From: JAICMB01 sp963838885
Lineage (GTDB): Bacteria > Acidobacteriota > Terriglobia > Bryobacterales > Bryobacteraceae
Direction of reading: 5' to 3'
DNA: 64,000 bases
NCBI GenBank assembly: GCA_963838885.1
Contig: CAWITB010000055.1
Coordinates: forward strand, 1 to 64,000
The notes under the pieces were generated by a model. That model saw only the letters and a program-made list of their open reading frames with translations, ran no database searches and had not been told where the DNA came from. Each line of letters opens with the position of its first letter. The first letter of the stretch is position 1. This document shows positions 52,204 through 61,689 of this stretch, in pieces. A program made the translations under genes and the position numbers.

Positions 52204-52470
52204 ATACTGCTTTTTCAGAACGGCTGCGATGACCGGCTTGCCACCAGCGCGAATGTCGCAACGGGGGGCCGGGCGATGGGCAGTGGAGCGCCAAAGGCAT
52301 CCGGGATTCCAGCGCCAAGGGAACGCGGCGGACGGAATAACTTTCCCGCCGGCGTTCATTGCCGGATTCCCGCTATTTATATCGCGAATAGTTCAGCATC
52401 GCGGAAGCATGTGAGCCGTTACTCATTACGATTGAGATCGCGCGACAATGAGTACACCAGGAGGGATCGC

Positions 52471-55400
52471 ATGAGGTTAGAAAATAGCGTTTCGATGTGC
52501 AAAATCGTTCTCCCGCTGCTCTGCGCGGCGGGCGCGCTATTCGGCCAGACGACCACCGGCACTATCTCCGGTTCCGTCTCCGACACAACCGGCGCCCGCA
52601 TCGCTGGAGCCACTGTGCGCCTTACGAATGTGGCCACTCACGACACCCGCGCGGCCGTGACCAGCGCATCCGGCGACTATTTGTTTCCAGCCGTTCCTAC
52701 CGGACAATACGTCGTCGAAGCCGCGTCTACCGGCTTCAAGATCGAACGCCGCGCCGGCATCGAATTGGACGTCAATCAGAACGCTCGCGTCGACTTCACG
52801 CTGCAGGTGGGCCAGGCGACCGAGGTGGTGCAGGTAACTTCCGACGCGCCTGTCGTGGATACGCGCGATGTCCAGCTCGGCGGAACCGTTGATTCGCAGC
52901 GTGTACAAGATCTCCCGCTCAATGGCCGTAACGTGTACGATTTGACCACTCTCATGCCCGGCGTCGTGAACGTTACCACCTCTCTCACGGGCAGCAACGA
53001 TGCCAACAACATGAACGTCAACGGCAATCGCGTCCGCGACAACAACTTCTTTCTCGATGGCGCCGCGAACAATGCGCTTTTCCGCAACGGCGGCAACCAG
53101 GCGCCCAACCCGGACGCCGTCCAGGAGTTTCACCTCATCACCAGCAACTTCGACGCGGAATACGGCCGTCTGCCCGGCTCCGTCATGAACGTCGTCACGC
53201 GCTCCGGAACAAATGCCTTTCATGGCACCGCTTTCGATTTTTTGCGCAACGACTCGGTGAACGCCCGCAATTTCTTCCAGGCGAGCGTCACGCCGCTGCA
53301 TTGGAACCAGTTCGGCGGAACGCTGGGCGGCCCCATTCGCCGCGACAAGACCTTCTTCTTCGCCTCGTATCAAGGTTTCCGCGAGAGCACCAGCAATTAT
53401 ATAAACAGCATCAACCTGCCGAGCGCCGCGCAGCGTAGCGGCGACTTCTCGGCCTTACCCGCCTCCAAGTGGCCCATCGATCCGCTCACCGGCAAAGCAT
53501 TCCCCGGCGGCGTGATTCCGGCCTCGCGCCTCGATCCCGTCGCGCAAAACCTGATAAACACCTTCGTGCCGCTGCCCAACAATCCCGATGGAACCTACAG
53601 TACTTCCGCGGCCGCCCCCGTCACCGACGACCAGGGCATGCTCCGCATCGATCACCAATTGTCCGATGCGAACCGCCTCTCGGGCACGCTGTTTCTCGAT
53701 CGCAGCTACACTCTGCAGCCGTTCGCGAGCAGCACTCAGATTCCGAACTACGGCAATGGTACGACGACGTATTCTCAAAACAATGTCGTCATTAGCGACG
53801 ACTGGTCCCTTTCGCCAACCTTCCTCAATGAAGCGCGCGCCAGCTACACCTTGAACGACTACGCCCACAATGCGCTAATTCATACCAGTTGGTCCGATCT
53901 GGGAAGTCAGGTAGTATTGGGCGCGCTACCTCCCCGGCCGCCGCAGATTTTCATTACGGGCTATTTTAATGCCGGCACTTTTGGCGACGACGACATGCCG
54001 CAGCGGACCGAGATGCTCTCAGATACATTCACCTGGATTCACGGCGCTCACAGCATCAAAGCCGGCGGACTGTTTCAATGGAATCAGTTTCGCGAGACGG
54101 GCAACTGGCTGGGCGCTGGCCAAGTTCGCTTCACCGGTTCGTTCACAAAAAACGCATTGGCCGATTTTCTGCTGGGCGATGCCAACTCCTTCCGCCAGAA
54201 CAGCGGCTTGAATCGCAATTTCCGCTCCATCAACACCGGACTTTTCGTGCAGGACAATTGGAAGGTCAGCCGCCGACTGACGCTCAATCTTGGCGTGCGC
54301 TGGGAAGCCGATCCTCCTTACACCAGCAAGAACGACGCTCTCGCCACCTTTGAATTCGGCGCGCATTCGCAGCGCTTCCCCACCTCCCCAACCGGCCTTC
54401 TATTTCCGGGCGACCCCGGAATTCCCAGCGGCGTCGCGCCCACGCGTCTGGACCGATTTTGCCCCACGCGTCGGGTTCGCGTATGACGTCTTCGGGAACG
54501 GCAAGACGGCCATCCGCGCCGGCTATGGCATTTACTATGCGACGGCGATGGCGAACATTACCTCGAATCTCCAGAACCAGCCATTCATTGTCGATGTAAC
54601 GCTCAACGCCACCACCAGCCTTGTCAATCCCTGGGGCAGCGTCAATGCCGTCAGTCCCTATCCGTATACGTTGAGCACCACGAATCCCGTGTTCACTTAT
54701 CCAATTACCGCCAATTATCTTGGAGAAAACTTCTCGACGCCATATGTCGAGGAATACAACTTCACGGTGCAGCAACAGATCGCCGGCTCCATGGACATAC
54801 AAGTCGCCTATGTCGGCAACTCTTCGCGGAAGCTGTATCTGCAGCGCGATGCCAATGCGCCGGTGTACGCGCCGGGCGCTACCACAGGCAACCTCGGCTA
54901 GCCGCCGTCCCTATCTTCCCTCCATTTATGGCGGCATTTACGAGCTCGAGACCGGCGCCAACGCAAGTTACAACTCGCTGCAAGCGACCTTTACGCGCCG
55001 TTTTGCGCGCGGCTTCTCGCTGCTTGCCAATTACACTTACTCGAAGTCGATCGATCTTCTTTCCGACGATGCGACCAGCATTTCGGCCGTTTCGTTCGTC
55101 AACTCCAACAACTTCGCGCTGGATCGCGCGGTGTCGGATTTCAATACGCCCCACGTTTTTTCGCTCTCCTGGGTGTGGCAGGCGCCGGCGTTTCACCACC
55201 TCGGCGTTTTCGGGACGGAGGCGCTAGGCGGCTGGAAACTGGCCGGGCTAATGAGCGCGCGCAGCGGGCAGCCGCTCAATATCCTCTCCGGCGTCGATAC
55301 CAATGTGGACGGAAATACGAACGATCGTCCCAACGTGGTGGGCGACCCGTACTTGAGTGGATCCCGCACCCGCGCGGCAGTTATTGCGCAATACTTTAAC

Positions 55401-55679
55401 ACCGCCGCTTTCGCCGCGCTGCCCGCCGGCCAACTCTATGGGAATCTCGGCCGCAATGCCATTTACGGCCCCGCCGCTGTAAACTGGAATGTTTCCGCAT
55501 TCAAGGATTTTCGCCTGAGGGAGCGCTTCCGGCTGGAGTTTCGCACAGACTTTTTCAACATCTTCAATGAAGTCAACCTGGGCAATCCAAATCTAACGCT
55601 GACCAGCCCCAGTTTCGGCAGGATCACTTCCGCCGGCGCGCCGCGCATTCTGCAGTTTGGCCTGAAACTGCTGTTCTGA
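52471..55679 (+). CDS. Second TonB-dependent receptor, two frameshifts
   Basis: Receptor of about 1068 residues of the same architecture as the one at 6646. Signal peptide MRLENSVSMCKIVLPLLCAA, regulatory-like domain (GTISGSVSDTTGARIAGATV), plug (LDGAANNALFRNGGNQAPNP) and a long barrel ending in Phe (RILQFGLKLLF). AGGAGGG six bases before ATG 52471 fixes the start. The frame is lost at about 54455 (RLDRFCPTRRVRV stop) and resumes as DFAPRVGFAYDVFGNGKTAI. It is lost again at 54903, where NLGxRRPYLPSIYGG needs one T less. With only two single-base shifts in otherwise conserved sequence, I expect either sequence error or a very recent pseudogene. Confidence 0.85.
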
Positions 55680-55793
55680 GCTGAGCCGCGCGTCGATTCA
55701 AATTAAACGGGACGGCGCAGCGGCGTGCGGGAAATCATCGGGGCCGCCACCTCGCCAGCTATCCCGTGATGGAGGTTCGGTTCGGCTAAGCGC

Positions 55794-56075
55794 GTGTTTC
55801 ACAAACGGTCCAATTCGAGACTGCCTTTAGAGATTGTGGTGGCGGGGCGGGCGGGACATCGGATAAACTTCGCGAACCTTGCCCGGCCTTCCCAAAATGA
55901 GTGGCGTTGGCTTATGTTGGATAACCATGGCCTAATACAAAGAACACAACTCACCACGCCAGAATACGAAGCGGTGAAACGGCGGCTCTACGCTGCCGAA
56001 CAAGCAGTGTGGCCCTTCATACGAGCGTCTTTCTGGTCGTACCTGTTGATCCGGGCGTTATACTCGCGTGATTGA
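55794..56075 (+). CDS. Unassigned small open frame
   Basis: A 93-residue product with the segments TPEYEAVKRRLYAAEQAVWP and FIRASFWSYLLIRALYSRD. No family, signal peptide or ribosome site is evident. The C-terminal part is amphipathic. Coding status is doubtful, but codon use is not random. Confidence 0.25.
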   Translation: MFHKRSNSRLPLEIVVAGRAGHRINFANLARPSQNEWRWLMLDNHGLIQRTQLTTPEYEAVKRRLYAAEQAVWPFIRASFWSYLLIRALYSRD

Positions 56076-56227
56076 CGCGCAAAGCGGCCTTTAAGGCGTT
56101 TTTTATTTCAAAGGATGATCTTATCGCCGCCAAACTTGCTTCTGGGCGGACCCGCGACCTTGCCGACGTTGAGGACATCCGCGCCGCCTCCCAGGGCCGA
56201 ACGGCGCGACCCGCCCGGCGGTCCTAG
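56073..56227 (+). pseudogene. C-terminal fragment of a nucleotidyltransferase-like gene
   Basis: The frame reads AAFKAFFISKDDLIAAKLAS then GRTRDLADVEDIRAASQG and a stop at 56227. This is the typical end of small nucleotidyltransferase-fold proteins, which often finish in DLADVExL and often occur in toxin-antitoxin-like pairs. The catalytic GSxxxxD part is not present upstream, so only the tail remains. It belongs to a stretch of mobile-looking debris before the phosphodiesterase gene. Confidence 0.45.
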
Positions 56228-56777
56228 CCGGTAAATTATGTCCCAATTTTCTCGCCCCGCTCTCGAAAAGCTTCAGCCTGAGGCGATGGAGATGGGCAAC
56301 ACGATGGCGCCTTTTTAGGCAACGAGCTGAGGCCTGCTTTTAATGCCGTCGCAAATACCCAGTGAACTCGGAGGACTGGCAACATGGTATGCCGTTGTGA
56401 GGGAAGCATTCAACGCGAGATTGAGGTGCGACGGATAGAGCGATAGCAACAGCGAGCGGATGGAGCATAAAGGGTCTCTCTAACACAACGTGACCTAAAA
56501 ACAACAAGCACAGCTCGCGCTTGTGCATTTTGATCGCCCAATGATTGCCGTTGCGAATCTTGGAGGAATATCATTGCCGAGATCAAGGCCGGCAAAACAA
56601 GACCGGCAAAACCGGCATGGCGTTGTGGTTGAAGTGGCGTTGAAGGAATAGACCCGGTACCTACCACGCATATTCGTTGCCGGATACCCTGCTATCGCAT
56701 GGCCAGAAGTATCGCCAAAAGCACCGCAGCCGGGAAGCATGTGAGCCGCGAAGCCCAATGCGCTAGGCTGGACGGAA
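56228..56777. other. Intergenic debris before the phosphodiesterase gene
   Basis: No complete gene. The region has an in-frame patch MIAVANLGGIS and FVAGYPAIAWPEVSPK with several stops, and the 16-base sequence GGAAGCATGTGAGCCG at 56733-56748, shared with 52403-52418 upstream of the second TonB receptor. It may be a remnant of a small toxin-antitoxin pair or a dispersed regulatory element. No terminator or tRNA was recognised. Confidence 0.35.
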
Positions 56778-58070
56778 ATGATTCGTATTCTCCTCTACTG
56801 TGCTTTTTTCGCGGCGCTCCCGGCGGCAGCCGCTCGAACGGTTATCGTAATCAGCCTGGACGGTTTTCCCGCCACGGCTCTTCAGGATCCCAAGCTTCCG
56901 GCGCCCACGCTTCGAAAGCTGATTGCCGAAGGGGCCATGGCCGAGCGCATGACCCCGATTAATCCGACCATCACCTGGCCGAATCACACGGCCATGGTGA
57001 CGGGCGTGGATGCCAGCCGCAATGGCTTGCTGGTGAACGGAAAAATCACGCGTACGGGACGATGGCCGCCGGTGAAAATAGATTCAGCGGCGATGAAAAC
57101 GGACCTGGTAAAGGCGCCGACGATCTATGACATCGCAATGCAAGCGGGTCTCACTACCGCGGAGGTCGACTGGGTGGCCGTTACCAAAGCGCCAACCGTA
57201 ACCTGGTCGTTTCCGGAGATTCCTTCATCTCATGGCAACATCGAACGCGCCCTGATCGCAGCCGGGCCGTTCGACGCCGCCTCCCTCGACAAATTCACTG
57301 AAGCGAACATCGTCTGGCGCGATCAGGCCTGGACCGAAGCAGCCCGCTACATCCTGAAGGAGCATAAGCCAAGCCTGTTGCTTTTTCACGTGTTGGCGCT
57401 TGACAGCGTGCACCACAGGTATGGTCCGAAAACCCTGGCGGCCACCGCCGCCGTGGCCTTTCTGGATAGCTGTGTGGCGCGAATTGTAGAGGCCGTGCGC
57501 GACGCCGGGCTGACGGACGGCGCCACCATATTCGTCGTCTCCGATCACGGTTTCAAGCGGGTAGACAAGCAGGTTCATCTGAACGCCATGTTGGCTGAAG
57601 CCCACCTGGACGACCGCGTTTACGCGCTTCCGGAAGGCGGCATCGCCCTGATTTACCTCCCTTCAAAAACGGGCGCGCCCCTTCCCAATGTCGCTCTGAG
57701 ATTGCAGGGCGTGGAAGGCGTGGAACGGGTCTATGCGCCTTCCGAATACGCGGCGCTGGGCCTTCCCCGCCCGGAAGACGATTCGCAGGCGCCGGATTTC
57801 GTCGCCATCGCCAAGCCGGGATATGCCTTCAGCGGCGGCAGCAACGGTCCCGTCGTAACCGCGGAGGCCTGCCCCACCGGCTCCCATGGATACCTCAGCA
57901 GCGATCCGGACATGGACGCGATCTTCATTGCATGGGGGGCCGGTATCCGCGCCGGCGCGGTTTTGAACCGCGTGCGAAATGTGGATATCGCTCCGACCAT
58001 CGCCTCGCTGCTTGGGATTCATATGCCTGACGGCATTCAAGGCCGTCGCCTTGATGAAATTCTTAAATGA
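56778..58070 (+). CDS. Exported type I phosphodiesterase / nucleotide pyrophosphatase-like protein
   Basis: A 430-residue alkaline-phosphatase-superfamily enzyme with a signal peptide (MIRILLYCAFFAALPAAAAR). Active-site elements: metal-binding ISLDGFP, nucleophile Thr in NPTITWPNHTAMVTG, then ALDSVHHRYGP, VVSDHGF and GSHGYLSSDPDMDAIFIAWG near the C-terminus. The fold and these motifs fit the nucleotide pyrophosphatase/phosphodiesterase (NPP) group, which cleaves phosphodiester or pyrophosphate bonds outside the cytoplasm. Substrate unknown. Start ATG 56778. The full catalytic set appears present. Confidence 0.85.
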   Translation: MIRILLYCAFFAALPAAAARTVIVISLDGFPATALQDPKLPAPTLRKLIAEGAMAERMTPINPTITWPNHTAMVTGVDASRNGLLVNGKITRTGRWPPVKIDSAAMKTDLVKAPTIYDIAMQAGLTTAEVDWVAVTKAPTVTWSFPEIPSSHGNIERALIAAGPFDAASLDKFTEANIVWRDQAWTEAARYILKEHKPSLLLFHVLALDSVHHRYGPKTLAATAAVAFLDSCVARIVEAVRDAGLTDGATIFVVSDHGFKRVDKQVHLNAMLAEAHLDDRVYALPEGGIALIYLPSKTGAPLPNVALRLQGVEGVERVYAPSEYAALGLPRPEDDSQAPDFVAIAKPGYAFSGGSNGPVVTAEACPTGSHGYLSSDPDMDAIFIAWGAGIRAGAVLNRVRNVDIAPTIASLLGIHMPDGIQGRRLDEILK

Positions 58071-58111
58071 TTCGTGGGTCGCGGGAGTGAGCCGGTCCTC
58101 GCGATCGCAGA

Positions 58112-58229
58112 GCTTCAAAATTGCCGGCTGTGGTATCCGGCTTAATCCGAAGCCCCGTTGACGTGTGCGGCAAGGCTCGCCTTACTCGACTATGATTTCA
58201 CGCCCTACGGAAAATGCCACCAGACTTTG
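58112..58229 (-). pseudogene. DUF433-type antitoxin remnant
   Basis: On the minus strand VNGLRIKPDTTAGNFEA-like sequence (with a one-base slip) matches ININGLRITPDAIVGNFEAG of the module at 59413. The flanking DNA (GCTTCAAAATTGCCG; ATTTCACGCCCTACGGAAAATGC) matches the other copy too. About 80 internal bases are missing. It lies directly before the truncated copy of the HD-domain gene, so it was probably duplicated with it. Confidence 0.55.
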
Positions 58230-58317
58230 TCATCGCCTGGGCGGCCCATCTACAGCCTCCAAGCCGCTCATAGTGCTTTGCGAAAGGGTCCGGGATGATT
58301 CCGGCCGATGATTTACG

Positions 58318-59077
58318 CGCTACTGCCGCCGCCAAGCTTGTTGCAGTTTTTCAGCGAAGGAAGACACGGGCGGTGCGGGGTTGTGGCCATCGGAGGGCTG
58401 CGCGGAGGATTTCGCGGGCTCCGCGGATGCGCCGTTCGGCCCGATCGCTTCGACGCATTCCGGAGCGGCCATCGGCGCCTGCGGTTCGGGCTCGCACGTC
58501 GTGTTTTGCCGCTCGAAATAGCGGACCTTTTTCAGCACGGCGCGGTCGAGCGCGGAGTTGTACATCGTCCAGCAGCCTTCCACGTTGCGGTCGCGCGCAA
58601 TCGCGGCGCGCATGCATTCCATCTTGGAATCGAGATTGTCCAGATGATGGAGCAGCAGCGCCTCGGGAAACACAGGCGCCTTGGGCGACCCGTACGCGAG
58701 CTCCCCGTGATGGCTGACGATCATGTGCTCGAGTAGAGTGCGGAGCCGAGGAGGAAAATCCGGGAAGCCCTGTAGCTTGTCGGCGAGCATTTGAAGTCCG
58801 ATGACGATGTGACCCAGCAACTGTCCGTCGGTGCTGTAGCCGAACGTCCGCTCGTAGGTCAGCTCCGACGTCTTGCCGACATCGTGCAGCACGGCGCCGG
58901 CGAGCAGCAGGTCGAGATCGATGTCGCGGTAATGCGAGGCCATAATGCGGCACAGATGGCATATCGAGAGGACATGCTCGAGGAGGCCGCCGAGGTAAGC
59001 GTGATGCACCGACTTGGCCGCGGGAGCAATGCGGTACATGCGCGCGATCTTCTCGTCGTCGAGGAACGCATCGAGCA
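58318..59077 (-). repeat. 760-bp direct repeat, copy 1 (truncated nuclease gene)
   Basis: Matches 60536-61295 at a constant offset of 2218 with no indels and roughly a dozen substitutions, about 98 percent identity. It covers the C-terminal HD-domain part of the yhaM-like gene. The left edge lies just before the shared TAG; the right edge ends in GAGCA. Confidence 0.9.
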
Positions 59078-59117
59078 AATCAAAACGGCGGAACAATAGG
59101 AATTTCGATGAAATCAT
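58320..59117 (-). pseudogene. 5'-truncated copy of the HD-domain nuclease gene
   Basis: The HD-domain part (LLDAFLDDEKIARMYRIAPA, SVHHAYLGGLLEHVLSICHL, AVLHDVGKTSELTYERTFGY) is nearly identical to the complete gene at 60538, including the HD pair. The N-terminal OB-fold (about 125 residues) is absent and replaced by MISSKFLLFRRFD, encoded by the strand opposite the toxin's last codons. It probably cannot bind RNA properly. The substitutions are modest, so the duplication is recent. Confidence 0.75.
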
Positions 59118-59413
59118 AACTCCCCGATTTCGCCGCGTCGACCGCGGAGACAATCGCCGCGCGGCATGTCCGCACGACAGGCCAGATGTTCGAGTCAAGG
59201 ACTACGATGGCGAGTTTTCGCCCTGTCAGGTTTTGTTGGTACTTAACGTTTTGATCCGCTGTAATCAGCAGATCGAATCCTGCCATCTCCGCCGAGGACA
59301 GAAGACCACCGTTCTTCAATTTCTCCCAACCAAGCTCCGGCGCGGCCGTTACTTTATGACCCGTCAGAATCGCGCAACGCCCACCGGGACGTTGTTGCCA
59401 GGATTATCTTCAC
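59080..59413 (-). pseudogene. DUF5615-like PIN-type toxin, frameshifted
   Basis: The gene starts at GTG 59413, overlapping the antitoxin's TAG. Across two frames it reads NNVPVGVARILTGHKVTAAP, ELGWEKLKNGGLLSSAEMAG, FDLLITADQNVKYQQNLTGR and KLAIVVLDSNIWPVVRTCRA, ending at 59080. The ITxDQN block and VLxSxxWP are typical of the PIN-like DUF5615 group that pairs with DUF433. One or two shifts break the first 35 residues; the rest is intact. The start order and overlap are the usual antitoxin-toxin arrangement. Confidence 0.65.
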
Positions 59414-59658
59414 TAGCGCACGGGGCGCGAGAGGTATCCCAGGTTGGCCGCATAGTTCAGCACCGCGCGGATATCCTGTTTCGGCAGTGCCGGAAATTGC
59501 TCTTGGATTTCCGCCACGTCCAAGCCGGCTTCAAAATTGCCGACTATGGCGTCTGGCGTAATCCGAAGGCCGTTGATGTTCGGGGCGCCGTGCAGCTTTT
59601 AAGGATCGCGATGCACAATCGGGCAGCCCGATCACTCAATTTGTTCTGCCCCAACCAT
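59413..59658 (-). pseudogene. DUF433-family antitoxin with two in-frame stops
   Basis: From ATG 59658 the frame reads MVGAEQIE, stop, SGCPIVHRDP, stop, KLHGAPNINGLRITPDAIVG, then NFEAGLDVAEIQEQFPALPK and QDIRAVLNYAANLGYLSRPV. The later segments are conserved DUF433. The two stops (TGA, TAA) are at about codons 9 and 20, at points where the family has other residues, so they look like point mutations. TAG 59413-59415 overlaps GTG of the toxin gene. Confidence 0.7.
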
Positions 59659-59730
59659 ATCGAATCTCGCCTCCAACTATAATTTCATGCCCTCGCGGAA
59701 AATGCTACCAGGCTGTGTACTGTACGCGCA

Positions 59731-59940
59731 ATGGCCTTCAAGGCAATAAAGCTGCCGGGAGGTCACCAGTGGTGGGCCATAGCGCGTAAGGAGTGGCCGT
59801 ACGGGAGCGTTCCTCCCGTGACCTTCGAAGACGGCAGGGCGAAGGACATTTGCCGCCGCTTGCTTAAGGACGCTGCTATGGCTATCTCGGCTCGCTATAT
59901 TCGTTGCTCCGTCGCGCGCAAGCCATACAATACAGTGCCA
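59731..59940 (+). CDS. Possible short open frame, unassigned
   Basis: MAFKAIKLPGGHQWWAIARK then EWPYGSVPPVTFEDGRAKDI and CRRLLKDAAMAISARYIR. The codon pattern is sensible, but there is no family, signal or ribosome site, and the frame continues into the next gene with nonsense sequence. It may be a remnant. Confidence 0.25.
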
Positions 59941-60328
59941 TGCCACCCACCATCCTGTCCGAACCAAAAGCTCCAGGCCCATGGAAGCTCCTACTTCCCG
60001 TCTCGGCGCTGCTGGTCCTGGTGTTCTTCTTTTCTTTTGATGCCGGCATGTTCTATATGGACCACCTGCAAAAGATTTCTACGTCTTTTTCGGTTGTTAT
60101 GGGCCTTGCTGCCGTATGGACTATTAGGGCTGTTCTTAAGAACAAGAAGCCACTCTTCCCAAGAGTGACAAGCGGCGCGATGACAATAGACTAAGTCAAG
60201 CGAAGAAGGCGGACCTCTATAAGCAGCGGCTGATAGGACTTATGGACCAAGAAGAGGAAATCGAACGACAGCGCCAGGCATCGAATATCGAAGGGCAAAA
60301 TCAAGCAGCTTCCCAAGCAGCTTCCTAA
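59940..60328 (+). CDS. Small membrane-anchored coiled-coil protein, one frameshift
   Basis: From ATG 59940, KLLLPVSALLVLVFFFSF and FSVVMGLAAVWTIRAVL are two membrane helices. The frame then stops at 60194, but one base at about 60163 leads on to DDNRLSQAKKADLYKQRLIG and LMDQEEEIERQRQASNIEGQ, a charged coiled coil ending at TAA 60328, about 128 residues in all. No family is recognised. The frameshift may be sequence error. Confidence 0.45.
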
Positions 60329-60535
60329 GAAAACCGGCTACGAATCACACGTGCGTCAAGGAGCGAGAAGTCTTCAAAATATTCGGAAACTGTAGAAGGC
60401 CCGCATAAACGCCGAAATTGCGGGTGAGAAACTAAGCTTCTCCAAGCAGCGCCAAGAAACGTTTCGAGAAACGTTGTTTGTGAAAAGCGGCGATCAAGGC
60501 CCTCCGCTGCTTGGCGCTTGCGAGTGGGTGATGGT
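60329..60535. other. Intergenic region with a strong palindrome
   Basis: AACGTTTCGAGAAACGTT (60458-60475) is a perfect 18-base palindrome. It is flanked by the inverted repeats CAAGCAGCG (60444-60452) and CGCTGCTTG (60505-60513), so a larger hairpin can form. It lies just past the end of the yhaM-like gene on the minus strand, so it may be its terminator. No gene was seen. Confidence 0.4.
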
Positions 60536-61295
60536 CGCTACTGCCGCCGCCAAGCTTGTTGCAGTTTTTCAGCGAAGGAAGATACGGGGGGTTCGGGGTT
60601 GTGGCCATCGGAGGGCTGCGCGGAGGATTTCGCGGGCTCCGCGGATGCGCCGTTCGGCCCGGTCGCTTCGACGCATTCCGGAGCGGCCATCGGCGCCTGC
60701 GGTTCGGGCTCGCGCGTCGTGTTTTGCCGCTCAAAATAGCGGACCTTTTTCAGCACGGCGCGGTCGAGCGCGGAGTTGTACATCGTCCAGCAGCCTTCCA
60801 CGTTGCGGTCGCGCGCAATCGCGGCGCGCATGCATTCCATCTTGGAATCGAGATTGTCCAGATGATGCAGCAGCAGCGCCTCGGGAAACACAGGCGCCTT
60901 GGGCGATCCGTACGCGAGCTCCCCGTGATGGCTGACGATCATGTGCTCGAGTAGAGTGCGGAGCCGAGGAGGAAAATCCGGAAAGCCCTGTAGCTTGTCG
61001 GCGAGCATTTGAAGTCCGATGACGATGTGACCCAGCAACTGTCCGTCGGTGCTGTAGCCGAAGGTCCGCTCGTAGGTCAGCTCCGACGTCTTGCCGACAT
61101 CGTGCAGCACAGCGCCGGCGAGCAGCAGGTCGAGATCGATGTCGCGGTAATGCGAGGCCATAATGCGGCACAGATGGCATATCGAGAGGACATGCTCGAG
61201 GAGGCCGCCGAGGTAAGCGTGATGCACCGACTTGGCCGCCGGAGCAATGCGGTACATGCGCGCGATCTTCTCGTCGTCGAGGAACGCGTCGAGCA
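60536..61295 (-). repeat. 760-bp direct repeat, copy 2 (within the complete nuclease gene)
   Basis: This is the copy inside the intact gene, matching 58318-59077. The alignment stops at GAGCA, after which the complete gene continues into its OB-fold while copy 1 switches to toxin sequence. This marks copy 1 as the derived one. Confidence 0.9.
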
Positions 61296-61686
61296 GTTGA
61301 CGCAGGTGTGGGTGGGCGATTCCGGCCACGATGGCGCGCAGCTCCGCGAACATTTCCGCGGTGTCGCGTTCGGAGCAGGGAAAAAAATCGCCCAGTTCGA
61401 CGTCCGAGTCCTCCAGCCGCATCATCTTATGAACCGTGAGCTGCGGACGATTCTGAAAGACCTGCAGCAGGCCTTTGACCTTGACGAAGTCGTCGCGGCC
61501 GAAAGTGTCCATCACCTCCGCGACGTTGTCCCACATCTTAGCGTCGAGGTCGCCGGTGCGGTCGCCCAAGAGAAGCGACAAGTAGGGCTCCCCGGATTTC
61601 TTTTGCCTGACGTCCTTGGTATGCACCAGGAACGCGGTCGTGACGACCTGGTTCGGTTGCAGGTCCCGGACGTAGAACGATTTCAT
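60538..61686 (-). CDS. 3'-5' exoribonuclease YhaM-like protein (OB-fold plus HD domain)
   Basis: A 382-residue cytoplasmic RNase-like protein. Residues 1-125 form an OB-fold (SFYVRDLQPNQVVTTAFLVH, MWDNVAEVMDTFGRDDFVKV, LLQVFQNRPQLTVHKMMRLE). Residues 130-300 form an HD domain with HHAYLGGLLEHVLSICHLCR and AVLHDVGKTSELTYERTFGY, and DFPPRLRTLLEHMIVSHHGE as a second metal-ligand helix. The C-terminal 75 residues are Pro/Ala-rich and variable. It lies 3 bases downstream of surA, so they form an operon. A truncated copy exists at 58320. Enzyme activity is inferred from the domain pair. Confidence 0.88.
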   Translation of the reverse strand: MKSFYVRDLQPNQVVTTAFLVHTKDVRQKKSGEPYLSLLLGDRTGDLDAKMWDNVAEVMDTFGRDDFVKVKGLLQVFQNRPQLTVHKMMRLEDSDVELGDFFPCSERDTAEMFAELRAIVAGIAHPHLRQLLDAFLDDEKIARMYRIAPAAKSVHHAYLGGLLEHVLSICHLCRIMASHYRDIDLDLLLAGAVLHDVGKTSELTYERTFGYSTDGQLLGHIVIGLQMLADKLQGFPDFPPRLRTLLEHMIVSHHGELAYGSPKAPVFPEALLLHHLDNLDSKMECMRAAIARDRNVEGCWTMYNSALDRAVLKKVRYFERQNTTREPEPQAPMAAPECVEATGPNGASAEPAKSSAQPSDGHNPEPPVSSFAEKLQQAWRRQ

Positions 61687-61689
61687 GTT

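Noticed and set aside
50808..52232. 474-codon plus-strand frame overlapping the membrane kinase
   Set aside because: It is Arg-rich and lacks membrane segments; the overlapping frame holds all kinase boxes.
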